A model generated the notes under the pieces. The model was not told the DNA's origin. It searched no databases and saw only the letters and a program-made list of their open reading frames with translations. A stretch of DNA of 13,680 bases from CBDTTW01 sp965363675 (lineage in GTDB: Bacteria > Bacteroidota > Rhodothermia > Rhodothermales > DASSAV01), in NCBI GenBank assembly GCA_965363675.1, contig CBDTTW010000079.1, positions 1 to 13,680 of the forward strand. The letters run 5' to 3'. Position numbers and translations under genes: made by a program. Within the stretch, counting starts at the first letter, position 1; each line of letters opens with the position of its first letter. Positions 7,769 to 13,680 of this stretch are shown here, piece by piece.

Positions 7769-8115
7769 ATGCACACAGGCGTTATAGGCGGAATCTTCAG
7801 GCGCGGCGGCGGGACCCGTAGCCGGGCCTCCATTGCTGCATTCCAAAGATCCGAACCCGACTGTATGCGTAGGTCATCCTATTGCCTACATCGCAGGACC
7901 TATCGGCGCGCCGGAGAAGGTAGGTTTGGCGCAGTCCCTTGCCGATTCTTGCAACGCCCTTCCGGCATATCCACCGACCGCCGCGCCCGGCGCATGCGCC
8001 GGGGCGCCTCCCGACGCCCTACGGCTCAGGCGGCGCGCCGGCGCGCGGCGCTACAGGCGCGTTTCCAAGGCGCATAGCAGTTTGCGTCATACCAATACCT
8101 GAGCAGCCGGGCCGG

Positions 8116-8123
8116 CAAACATA
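8116..8123 (-). promoter_or_regulatory. Candidate Bacteroidota-type -7 promoter box (TATGTTTG)
   Basis: On the minus strand TATGTTTG fits the Bacteroidota primary-sigma -7 consensus TAnnTTTG exactly. It points to the phosphoglycosyltransferase gene, about 345 bases downstream, which would imply a long leader. No TTTG is found at the usual 19-21 bases upstream, so the call is tentative. Confidence 0.3.
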
Positions 8124-8160
8124 CTATTTCGTTACAAGATCTTGCGCCAAGACGTGCAAC

Positions 8161-8220
8161 CTACTCCACGTTTCTTTTAATCTTCATTTCCATTTTCGTT
8201 ACAGCTTCCATTATTCCTCC
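8161..8220 (-). CDS. Possible 16-codon leader peptide or small protein with a GGAGG ribosome site
   Basis: On the minus strand GGAGG (8216-8220) lies four bases before the ATG at 8209-8211, which opens MEAVTKMEMKIKRNVE and stops with TAG at 8161-8163; the ribosome site is included in the coordinates. The peptide is Lys/Met/Glu-rich and AT-rich in codon use, unlike the neighbouring genes. It is notable because this window otherwise rarely shows a Shine-Dalgarno sequence. A palindrome and a candidate promoter follow it. It is short enough to arise by chance in AT-rich DNA, so I hold it as a possibility only. Confidence 0.25.
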   Translation of the reverse strand, partial: GGIMEAVTKMEMKIKRNVE

Positions 8221-8282
8221 GCCGACTTGTTCTTTAGGGAAAAACCCTTGTGAATTGCAACAAAACAGCTACGCCTGAAATC

Positions 8283-8314
8283 AAAAAAGGGACCACCCAA
8301 ACGGATGGTCCCTT
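8283..8314 (-). terminator. Intrinsic terminator of the lasso-type precursor gene
   Basis: On the minus strand AAGGGACCATCC pairs with GGGTGGTCCCTT (12 bp with one U-G pair) around a 4-base loop and runs into TTTTTT (8283-8288). It lies 43 bases after the stop of the 8358-8609 gene and argues that this gene is transcribed as its own short message. Confidence 0.9.
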
Positions 8315-8357
8315 GCAAGAAGCTTCGAGGTTTGCAGGCGGCGGCCCTACCCGGCGC

Positions 8358-8609
8358 CTAGCGTCCGATGGTCGGCAGGCGCAGTCCGAAGCCCAAGCCG
8401 AAGCCGAAGCCGGAGCAGGTCTTGGTGGCGGTGTCGTAGAGAATACAGTCCAGCGAGCCCGTGCCCGTCTGCTCCAGGCCGGTTTCCGGCTCGATCACAA
8501 TGCCGTTCTCCGCATAAAAGTAATCCGTGCGGGTCGAGGATCCGTTGGCCCCGGTCAGATCCAGGAGCCCGCCCAACGCAATCAGTTCCGGTAGCGCGTA
8601 CTGTTTCAT
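8358..8609 (-). CDS. Lasso-type RiPP leader peptide-containing protein (orphan precursor)
   Basis: The 83-residue protein starts MKQYALPELIALGGLLDLTG. Y4, P7, L9, G13, L18 and T19 fit the lasso-precursor leader motif YxxPxLxxxGxxxxLT, the segment gripped by the RRE (B1) protein of lasso biosynthesis. With Thr at the usual -2 position, the core would begin at A21, and D29 would be residue 9, a legal ring acceptor. However, the remainder is about 63 residues, against about 15-26 in known lasso cores. It has C55 and C65, an acidic middle, and SGFGFGLGFGLRLPTIGR (66-83) at the end. No B1, B2 protease or asparagine-synthetase-like cyclase is in the window, so maturation would need genes elsewhere. 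A TATACT about 50 bases upstream (8660-8665) is a weak -10 candidate. The leader is clear; the final product and function are unknown. Leader-bearing proteins of unknown fate in polysaccharide loci are the nearest comparison I recall. Confidence 0.85.
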   Translation of the reverse strand: MKQYALPELIALGGLLDLTGANGSSTRTDYFYAENGIVIEPETGLEQTGTGSLDCILYDTATKTCSGFGFGLGFGLRLPTIGR

Positions 8610-9008
8610 GGTTTCTATCTCAATTAGGTGTAATCAAAGGAATGGCTGCTGTAAGGCTTAGTATACGGCCCTGTACCCTGCATAGTTTACGCGTCGGACG
8701 CTTATTACGGCTTCTGCACAAGGCCCGCTTCTACGACCGCCCGCTGCAAAGATTATCGTCTGTGCGCCTCCACAGCTTTCCCCCAGCTTCTCCTATTTAA
8801 CCCTTTTCAAGGTTTCTTCACGTCAGCATTTTGATTTAAAACAGTGCGCCGACTCGTGGTGTGACTTTCGGTTTCCGCCCGACAGCGTATGCGCTTTTGG
8901 CGTATGGGCGCAGGGGTTTTCCCGGTCATACCGGCGTTGCCGGCGCATACGGAGGCTTCAGCCCGGCGGCCGGCCGGGCGCGAGGAAGCGCAAGCAAGCG
9001 CGCAGCGC
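8610..9008. other. 399-base intergenic region upstream of the lasso-type precursor
   Basis: No gene is supported. Directly after the epimerase stop come a GC-rich dyad GCCCGG/CCGGGC (8961-8966 and 8974-8979) without a T-run and a set of GCGTATG-type repeats (8885-8950). From about 8850 towards 8610 the DNA becomes more AT-rich and holds a TATACT (minus, 8660-8665) as a weak promoter candidate for the precursor. The length and composition fit a regulatory region that separates the precursor from the sugar-nucleotide genes. Confidence 0.55.
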
Positions 9009-10037
9009 TCAGGCGGTCTGCGCGGCGTACCAGCGGACCGTCTCGCGCATGCCTTCCGCCGCACTGTAGACGGGAGCATACCCGAGGTCGGCGGCGGCGC
9101 GCGAGATGTCGGCGAGCGAGTGCCGGATGTCGCCCTCGCGGAAGTCGCGGTAGACGGGCGGCGGGGGTTGCAGGCCGGGCGATTGCTCGGCCAGGCGCGC
9201 GGCGATGAGGGCGTGCAGTTCGTTCAGGGTCGTGCGCCCGCCGGCGGCGATGTTGTACACCCCGGCGGCGCGAGGGCTTAGGGCGGCCAGCAGGTTGGCC
9301 TGCACCACGTTTCCGACGAAGCAGAAGTCGCGGCTCGTCTCGCCGTCGCCGTTGATGTAGCACGGCGCTCCGGCTACGACCGAGCGTATCCAGAGGGGAA
9401 TCACGGCGGCATAGGGGCCGCCGGGGTTCTGGCGCGGCCCGAACACGTTGAAATAGCGCAGGCCCACCGCCTCCAGGCGCCCGTCGAGCGTAAAGACGTG
9501 CGCGTACAGCTCGTTCATGCGCTTGCCGGCGGCGTACGGCGAGAGCGGCGCGCCGATGCGGTCTTCCTGCTTCGGCAGCGTCGGCTCGTCGCCGTAGACG
9601 GCGCTCGACGAAGCGTATACGAACCGGCGCACCCCTGCTTCGCGCGCGGCCAGCAGCATGTTCAGAAAGCCCGTTTCGTTGATCTGGTGCGTCATGAGCG
9701 GCTCGGCGAGCGAGCGCGGCACCGAACCGGAGGCCGCCTGATGCAACACGTAGTCCGCCTCGCGGCACACCGCGCGGCAGGCGTCCGGGTCGCGCAGGTC
9801 GGCCTCGACGAAGGAGAACCGCGTCGCCGCGCCCGGATACACGGCCTCGGCGCCGGCGCACGCCGCATCCAGGTTGGCCTGAAAGCCGGTCGAGAAGTTG
9901 TCCAGGCCCACGACGCGCTGCCCCAGGGCCAGCAGCCGCTCGGCGAGGTGCGACCCGATGAAGCCGGCGGCCCCCGTCACGAGCCACCGCTGCGGGGCGT
10001 GCCGCAGCGCCGCTTCGGCATGTGCAAGTGCTGACAT
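9009..10037 (-). CDS. wbpP: UDP-N-acetylhexosamine(-uronate) C4 epimerase, WbpP-like
   Basis: The 342-residue extended short-chain dehydrogenase matches Pseudomonas aeruginosa WbpP in length and in nearly every landmark. These are the NAD loop GAAGFIG (22-28), GLDNFSTG (44-51), HQAASGSVPRS (99-109), the catalytic Ser at about 143-145 with Y168-xxx-K172, YINGDGETSRDFC (227-239) and FREGDIRHSLADIS (299-312). S307 matches WbpP S306, the small gatekeeper residue that admits N-acetylated substrates. The reaction is therefore UDP-GlcNAc/UDP-GalNAc or, with the neighbour, UDP-GlcNAcA/UDP-GalNAcA interconversion in the cytoplasm. It follows the dehydrogenase gene by 23 bases on the same strand, so the two are probably one operon and act in sequence. 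No ribosome site is seen at the ATG. Confidence 0.92.
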   Translation of the reverse strand: MSALAHAEAALRHAPQRWLVTGAAGFIGSHLAERLLALGQRVVGLDNFSTGFQANLDAACAGAEAVYPGAATRFSFVEADLRDPDACRAVCREADYVLHQAASGSVPRSLAEPLMTHQINETGFLNMLLAAREAGVRRFVYASSSAVYGDEPTLPKQEDRIGAPLSPYAAGKRMNELYAHVFTLDGRLEAVGLRYFNVFGPRQNPGGPYAAVIPLWIRSVVAGAPCYINGDGETSRDFCFVGNVVQANLLAALSPRAAGVYNIAAGGRTTLNELHALIAARLAEQSPGLQPPPPVYRDFREGDIRHSLADISRAAADLGYAPVYSAAEGMRETVRWYAAQTA

Positions 10038-10060
10038 AAGCGTTGCGTATGCGCCCGGCC

Positions 10061-11359
10061 TCAGGCGCGTTTCAGGGCCGCCCGCGTATCGACGACGAGG
10101 GGCGCCAGGCGCTTCACGAGCGCCCAGTCGTAAGCCGAGTGGTCGGTGGCGATGACCACGCAGTCCGCCCCGGCCAGCGCCGCCTCCAGGTCGGGCGCGC
10201 TTTCCTTGCGCAGATGCTCCACGCGAAGCGAGGGCACATGAGGATCGTGGTAGCTGACCTCCGCGCCCTTCTCCTCCAGAAGCAGCATGATGTCCACGGC
10301 CGGCGACTCGCGCATATCCGATACGTCCTTCTTGTAGGCGGCCCCCAGCACCAGCACCTTGCTGCCGCTCAAGGCTTTGCGCACGTCGTTGAGCGCATCC
10401 TGCACGCGCTGCACCCAGTAGCGCGGCATCGACGTGTTGATCTCGCTCGCCAGCTCGATGAAGCGCGCGTTGTAGTTCAGGCTCTTGAGCTTCCAGGAAA
10501 GGTAGAGCGGGTCAATCGGGATGCAGTGGCCGCCCAAACCCGGCCCCGGCGTAAAGCGCATGAACCCGAACGGCTTGGTGGCCGCCGCGTCGATGACCTC
10601 CCACGCGTCGATGCCCAGCTTGTCGCACATCAGCAGCACCTCGTTGACGAGGCCGATGTTAACCGCCCGGAAGGTGTTTTCCAGCAGCTTCGCCATCTCG
10701 GCCGACTCGGTCGAGGAGACCGGCACGATGGTCTGGATCGCCGCGCCATAGAGGGCGGCGCCCGCCTCGGTGCAGTGCGGCGTGATGCCGCCCATCACCT
10801 TGGGCGTGTTGCGGGTCGTCCAGTCCTCGCGGCCGGGGTCCACGCGCTCCGGCGAAAAGCACAGGAAAAAGTCCTTGCCCACTTCCAGGTGGTCGGCCGT
10901 CGAGGCGAGCGCCGGCAGAATGACCTCGCGCGTGGTGCCGGGGTAGGTGGTGCTCTCCAGCACGACCAGCAGACCGGGGTGCAGGTACGCCGCAAGCTGC
11001 TCGGCCACCGACACGATGAAGCTCATGTCGGGGTCGCGCGTTTTCGTCAGCGGCGTCGGCACGCACACGCTCACGGCGTCGCAGGCGGCAAGCTGGGCAA
11101 AGTCCGTCGTCGCGGTAAGGCGCCCGTCGGCGACGAGCGGCGCCAGGCGGGCGTCGGAAATGTCCTCCACGTACGAGCGCCCCTCGGCCAGCGAAGCCGT
11201 CTTGCGCGCGTCCACGTCGATGCCGACGACGGTAAAGCCGGCCTCGGCAAAGACCACCGCCAGGGGCAGCCCCACATAACCCAGCCCCACGATCCCGATG
11301 CGCGCCGACTGGTCGGCGATCCGCCCGAGCAATTGCTGTTTACTCTCGTCCTGCTGCAT
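10061..11359 (-). CDS. wbpA: UDP-N-acetylglucosamine 6-dehydrogenase, WbpA-like
   Basis: The 432-residue protein is a nucleotide-sugar 6-dehydrogenase of the WbpA branch (P. aeruginosa WbpA is of similar length). Landmarks in order are the NAD loop GIVGLGYVGLPLA (22-34), VPTPLTKTRDPD, the STTYPGTT turn (136-143), CFSPERVDPG (167-176) and LLENTFRAVNIGLVNE with K224. The catalytic C279 lies in GPGLGGHCIPIDPLYLSWK, and the C-terminal nucleotide domain begins near GSKVLVLGAAYKKDVSDMRESPA. The IDPLYLSWK form is typical of enzymes acting on UDP-GlcNAc rather than UDP-glucose. It oxidises C6 twice with NAD to give UDP-GlcNAcA, which the next gene's product would turn into UDP-GalNAcA. It lies 90 bases after the cysC-type gene. 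Confidence 0.92.
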   Translation of the reverse strand: MQQDESKQQLLGRIADQSARIGIVGLGYVGLPLAVVFAEAGFTVVGIDVDARKTASLAEGRSYVEDISDARLAPLVADGRLTATTDFAQLAACDAVSVCVPTPLTKTRDPDMSFIVSVAEQLAAYLHPGLLVVLESTTYPGTTREVILPALASTADHLEVGKDFFLCFSPERVDPGREDWTTRNTPKVMGGITPHCTEAGAALYGAAIQTIVPVSSTESAEMAKLLENTFRAVNIGLVNEVLLMCDKLGIDAWEVIDAAATKPFGFMRFTPGPGLGGHCIPIDPLYLSWKLKSLNYNARFIELASEINTSMPRYWVQRVQDALNDVRKALSGSKVLVLGAAYKKDVSDMRESPAVDIMLLLEEKGAEVSYHDPHVPSLRVEHLRKESAPDLEAALAGADCVVIATDHSAYDWALVKRLAPLVVDTRAALKRA

Positions 11360-11449
11360 GTATCTACACTACGGTTGAGCGGGGCCAAACGAAACGCTGC
11401 AAGATAGCCCAACAGCCTGCCGAACGCGCCGGAGCGCGGCGCGCACCGG

Positions 11450-12979
11450 TCAAATTGCCGCTTCCTGCGCCCCGAGGTAGCCGGCGGCCCGAAGGGCGCC
11501 CACGACGGCCTCGACGCTCTCGGCCACGCTCTGCTCGCCGGTGCGGCAGACGACCTCGGGGCGCTTGGGGGCCTCGTAGGGGTCGTCGATGCCGGTGAAG
11601 CCGGTGATCTCGCCGGCGCGGGCGCGGGCGTACAGGCCCTTCACGTCGCGCTGCTCGCATACCGCCAGGGGGGCATCGACGTGCGCCTCGATGAAGCCGC
11701 CATGGGCCTCGATCAGGCGCCGGTTGTGGTCGCGGTCGGCGGCGTAAGGCGCGATCGGCGCGCACACGGCGATGCCGCCGTGCCGGGTGATCTCGGCGGC
11801 TACGTACCCGATGCGCTGCACGTTCTCGGAGCGCCCCGCGCGGTCGAAGCCCAGCCCCCGGCTCAGGTAATGACGCACCACGTCGCCGTCGAGCAGCGTT
11901 ACAGGGCGGCCCGTCAGCTCTTGCAGCCGCACCTTGAGCGCGTTGGCGATGGTAGACTTGCCCGAGCCCGAGAGGCCGGTAAAAAACACCGTGAACCCCT
12001 GCGCCGTGCGCGGCGGGTGCGCCCGGCTCCAGGCGGCGCGCACATCGTCGTGCAACGCGGACTCGGCGGGGCGGGTCGGAGCGGGTTCCAGAAAGGCGAT
12101 TTCTACGCCGGCAAGGGCGGCGGCGCGGGCGGCGGCCTCCGCCGCCTCGGCGTGGAGCGGCCGGTGCGTCAGCAGGCGCCCGGCGCCGCAGTTCCGCGCG
12201 ATGACCGCCCGCAGGAACAGCGCCTCGGGCAGGGGCGCCCCGCCGAACGGCATCGGCAGCAGCGCCGGCACGGCCGGGACAGGCCCCATGTGGCGCGCCG
12301 CCATGCCTGCGCAGCGCATCCGCGCGAAGAACGCGGCGTCGCCTTCGCCCTCGGGCGGGGCCTCGGCGTGCAACAGCAGCCGCGCTCCCGCCGCCTCGGC
12401 CGCCGCCCGCACCTCCTCGACGTGGGCGCGCGTCGGCACGGCGGCCGTCTGCCACGCCCAGACGGGCCCGCCGCCCCCGGCAAACCGCGCACGCAGCGCC
12501 GCCGGCCGGAGGCGCAGATCGGCGTGGTCGTAGTGCGGCGGGGCCTGCGCCCCTTCGAGCGCCCCCCCGACATGCCACGCGCCCTCCGGGGCCGCCGGGT
12601 CGGCGGGCCAGGCATCCTCCACGCGCAGAATCGCCAGGAGCAGCCCCGTCGGGTCGCGGAGCGCAAGCACGCCCTCGGCGTGAGCCCGGCGCGCGGCGGC
12701 GGCCCCCACGCCCAGCAGGATCGGCGCAGGCCAGGCCCCGCCCCCCGCCCACGGCTCCCCCGCGCGGGCGGCGGCCAGCTCGGCGCGCGTCATGTAGCCG
12801 CCCAGGGGCCAGAGCGCGCCGGTCAGCAGCAGTTCCAGCAGGGCCAGGTCCGCCGGCTCCAGCACGGCCGACGGGTAGGCGGCGGCCTGCCGGGTGCGCG
12901 CGGCCTGCTCGGCGGCGGCCGGCTCGGGCAGCAAATCGCCGTAGGAGGCGGGCATCTCGAAAATCGGAGGGGAAGGCAT
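11450..12979 (-). CDS. cysC: APS kinase fused to a degenerate ATP-sulfurylase domain
   Basis: The 509-residue protein has the layout of bifunctional ATP sulfurylase-APS kinases. The kinase half (about 328-500) is intact: P-loop GLSGSGKST (335-343), LLDGDVVRHYLSRGLGFD, the RSENVQRIGYVA helix, APIAPYAADR, and the GEITGFTGIDDPYEAP loop. It would phosphorylate adenylyl sulfate to PAPS, the donor for sulfotransferases. The N-terminal half is recognisable, with a PUA-like start and an LPMPFGGAPLPEALF segment in the place of the usual PMRxAGPREALWH. Its active sites have decayed: the normal QTRNPxHRAH is QTAAVPTRAH (177-186), losing Arg, Asn and the first His, and the GRDHAG site reads THRPLHA (271-277). 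I infer no ATP-sulfurylase activity. Its place between gmd and wbpA points to glycan sulfation rather than cysteine synthesis. A TATACT sits at 13020-13025 upstream. Confidence 0.88.
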   Translation of the reverse strand: MPSPPIFEMPASYGDLLPEPAAAEQAARTRQAAAYPSAVLEPADLALLELLLTGALWPLGGYMTRAELAAARAGEPWAGGGAWPAPILLGVGAAAARRAHAEGVLALRDPTGLLLAILRVEDAWPADPAAPEGAWHVGGALEGAQAPPHYDHADLRLRPAALRARFAGGGGPVWAWQTAAVPTRAHVEEVRAAAEAAGARLLLHAEAPPEGEGDAAFFARMRCAGMAARHMGPVPAVPALLPMPFGGAPLPEALFLRAVIARNCGAGRLLTHRPLHAEAAEAAARAAALAGVEIAFLEPAPTRPAESALHDDVRAAWSRAHPPRTAQGFTVFFTGLSGSGKSTIANALKVRLQELTGRPVTLLDGDVVRHYLSRGLGFDRAGRSENVQRIGYVAAEITRHGGIAVCAPIAPYAADRDHNRRLIEAHGGFIEAHVDAPLAVCEQRDVKGLYARARAGEITGFTGIDDPYEAPKRPEVVCRTGEQSVAESVEAVVGALRAAGYLGAQEAAI

Positions 12980-13031
12980 AGCGGTGCAGAGCGCAGGCGT
13001 CGGGGGGCTGCGAAGCGGCAGTATACCACAA

Positions 13032-13066
13032 CGAAGTCAGCGCCCGAACCGGGGGCGCTGACTTCG
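13032..13066 (-). terminator. Terminator-like hairpin between gmd and the APS-kinase gene
   Basis: A perfect 14-bp stem, CGAAGTCAGCGCCC (13032-13045) with its complement at 13053-13066 around a 7-base loop, lies 35 bases after the gmd stop. On the minus strand it is followed by TTGTGGTAT, a weak U-run. It probably ends or weakens gmd transcription. The bases just after it (TATACT, minus, 13020-13025) could be the -10 of the next gene. Confidence 0.65.
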
Positions 13067-13100
13067 CGGAAACGACGGATGTTCGGGGCGAGGCCGCCGC

Positions 13101-13680
13101 TCAGACGACCGAACGCGAGGCGGCAACCGCCTGGAAGTCGCGAGCGTCGAGCAAATCAGCCTCGACCATCTCGCGGACCATCTCGTCGAGGGTGCAGCGC
13201 GGCTCCCAGCCGAGCTTTTCCTTTGCCTTCGTGGCGTCGCCGAGCAGCAGGTCTACCTCGGTCGGGCGGAAATAGCGCGCGTCGATCCGGATGAGTTCCT
13301 CGCCCGTTTCGGCGTGCAACCCCTTTTCCTCTATGCCCTCGCCGGTCCAGGCCAGCGGGATGCCGGCGGCGGCGAACGCCTTCTCGCAGAACAGGCGCAC
13401 CGTTTGGGTTTTGCCCGTAGCAAGCACATAGTCGTCCGGCGCGTCCTGCTGGAGCATGCGCCACATGCCCTCCACGTAGTCGCGGGCGTGGCCCCAGTCG
13501 CGCTCGGCGTCGAGGTTGCCCAGGTACAGGCACTCGTCGAGCCCGAGGCTGATGCGCGCGGCGGCCCGGGTGATCTTGCGCGTCACGAACGTCTCGCCGC
13601 GGATCGGGCTTTCGTGGTTGAACAAGATGCCGTTGCAGGCAAACATGCCGTAGGCTTCGCGGTAGTTCACGGTGATCCAG
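13101..13680 (-). CDS. gmd: GDP-mannose 4,6-dehydratase, C-terminal part (5' end outside window)
   Basis: The frame is open from the right edge to the TGA at 13101-13103 and codes for the last 192 or so residues of a dehydratase usually about 350-370 long. It enters as WITVNYREAYGMFACNG. Hallmarks of the family follow: the ILFNHESP stretch, the RGETFVTRKITRA helix that binds the cofactor in the tetramer, LGNLDAERDWGHARDYVEGMW and the IDARYFRPTEVDLLLGD segment. The enzyme makes GDP-4-keto-6-deoxymannose with NADP, the precursor of GDP-L-fucose, GDP-D-rhamnose and related sugars. The apparent GTG start at 13670 is an internal Val, not a start. The partner gene that decides the final sugar (for example fcl or rmd) is not in the window. 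Confidence 0.95.
   Translation of the reverse strand, partial: WITVNYREAYGMFACNGILFNHESPIRGETFVTRKITRAAARISLGLDECLYLGNLDAERDWGHARDYVEGMWRMLQQDAPDDYVLATGKTQTVRLFCEKAFAAAGIPLAWTGEGIEEKGLHAETGEELIRIDARYFRPTEVDLLLGDATKAKEKLGWEPRCTLDEMVREMVEADLLDARDFQAVAASRSVV

Larger units (their letters stand above)
7769..8357. other. 589-base gene-poor region upstream of the phosphoglycosyltransferase
   Basis: No conventional gene is supported here. From 7769 to about 8100 the DNA is GC-rich with an inverted repeat near 7869-7903. From about 8115 to 8290 it turns AT-rich and holds a candidate promoter (8116-8123), a 10-bp palindrome CAAGATCTTG (8135-8144), a 16-codon minus-strand reading frame with a good ribosome site (8161-8220) and the terminator of the precursor gene (8283-8314). 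The stretch is probably the promoter and leader of the phosphoglycosyltransferase gene. Confidence 0.55.

Noticed and set aside
7769..7846. 26-residue N-terminal extension of the phosphoglycosyltransferase
   Set aside because: The extension is Gly/Pro/Ala-rich with no hydrophobic or signal character, and the protein begins naturally at the Met just before its first membrane helix.
6476..8077. 533-codon plus-strand open frame
   Set aside because: It lies antisense to the phosphoglycosyltransferase, is rich in Arg/His/Gln/Glu as expected from the complement of a GC-rich gene, and shows no family motif.
8358..8609. Antimicrobial bacteriocin
   Set aside because: The Gly-Phe/Leu tail looks bacteriocin-like, but no immunity protein or export transporter is nearby, so this function is not supported.
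8807..9079. 90-codon minus-strand frame beside the precursor
   Set aside because: It overlaps the end of the epimerase gene, is Arg/Ala/Pro-rich, and has no ribosome site or motif; a second precursor was looked for here and not found.
10043..11407. 454-codon plus-strand open frame
   Set aside because: It is antisense to the WbpA-like gene and has no recognisable domain.
11681..13294. 537-codon plus-strand and 555-codon minus-strand frames over the APS-kinase region
   Set aside because: Both overlap the kinase gene, whose motifs are unmistakable; their translations are Arg/Gly/Pro-rich without domains.
13101..13670. Complete gene starting at the GTG at 13670
   Set aside because: The codons before it (TGG ATC ACC) continue the conserved GMD sequence, so the GTG is an internal Val and the gene is cut by the window edge.
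1..13680. tRNA, rRNA, CRISPR array, insertion sequence or prophage
   Set aside because: No cloverleaf-like sequence, regularly spaced repeats, transposase or integrase motif, or terminal inverted repeats were seen on reading both strands.

Overview
The window is GC-rich DNA (only short intergenic stretches are AT-rich) from a Gram-negative bacterium. Most starts lack a Shine-Dalgarno sequence, one candidate promoter resembles the Bacteroidota -7 box (TAnnTTTG), and the gene set is that of an exopolysaccharide locus beside secreted glycoside hydrolases. I infer a Bacteroidota-related lineage, possibly Rhodothermota/Rhodothermales-like. This is an inference from style, not from a marker gene.

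Layout, left to right. Positions 1-3557 (all minus) read as one unit transcribed right to left: a GntR/FadR-type regulator, an ElyC-like membrane protein, then the first 641 codons of a secreted GH95-type alpha-L-fucosidase that runs off the left edge. Positions 3804-4217 (plus) hold a SnoaL/NTF2-like gene whose stop overlaps that of a convergent secreted GH5-like hydrolase (4214-5233, minus). Positions 5555-5800 (plus) hold a small His-rich helical protein followed by a strong terminator. Positions 5900-7768 (minus) hold a polytopic phosphoglycosyltransferase (WecA/MraY type) fused to the membrane and Rossmann module of FlaA1/CapD-type proteins. An AT-rich, gene-poor stretch follows. Positions 8358-8609 (minus) hold an 83-residue protein that starts with a lasso-peptide-type leader and has its own terminator. 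Positions 9009-12979 (minus) hold a WbpP-like UDP-sugar C4 epimerase, a WbpA-like UDP-GlcNAc 6-dehydrogenase, and an APS kinase fused to a decayed ATP-sulfurylase domain. After another terminator comes the C-terminal part of GDP-mannose 4,6-dehydratase (13101 to the right edge).

How the genes fit together: the right half supplies activated building blocks for a surface glycan, namely the GDP-6-deoxyhexose precursor (gmd), UDP-GlcNAcA/UDP-GalNAcA (wbpA plus wbpP) and possibly PAPS for sulfation (cysC domain). The fused phosphoglycosyltransferase would load the first sugar phosphate onto undecaprenyl phosphate. The left half looks catabolic or envelope-related: fucosidase, GH5-like hydrolase, ElyC and a sugar/acid-responsive regulator.

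The most interesting element is the orphan lasso-type precursor between the epimerase and the phosphoglycosyltransferase. Its leader fits the recognition motif residue for residue, but its C-terminal part (about 63 residues, two cysteines, a Gly-Phe/Leu alternating run) is far longer than a normal lasso core, and no maturation gene is in the window. Second are the fused phosphoglycosyltransferase and the APS kinase with a broken ATP-sulfurylase half.
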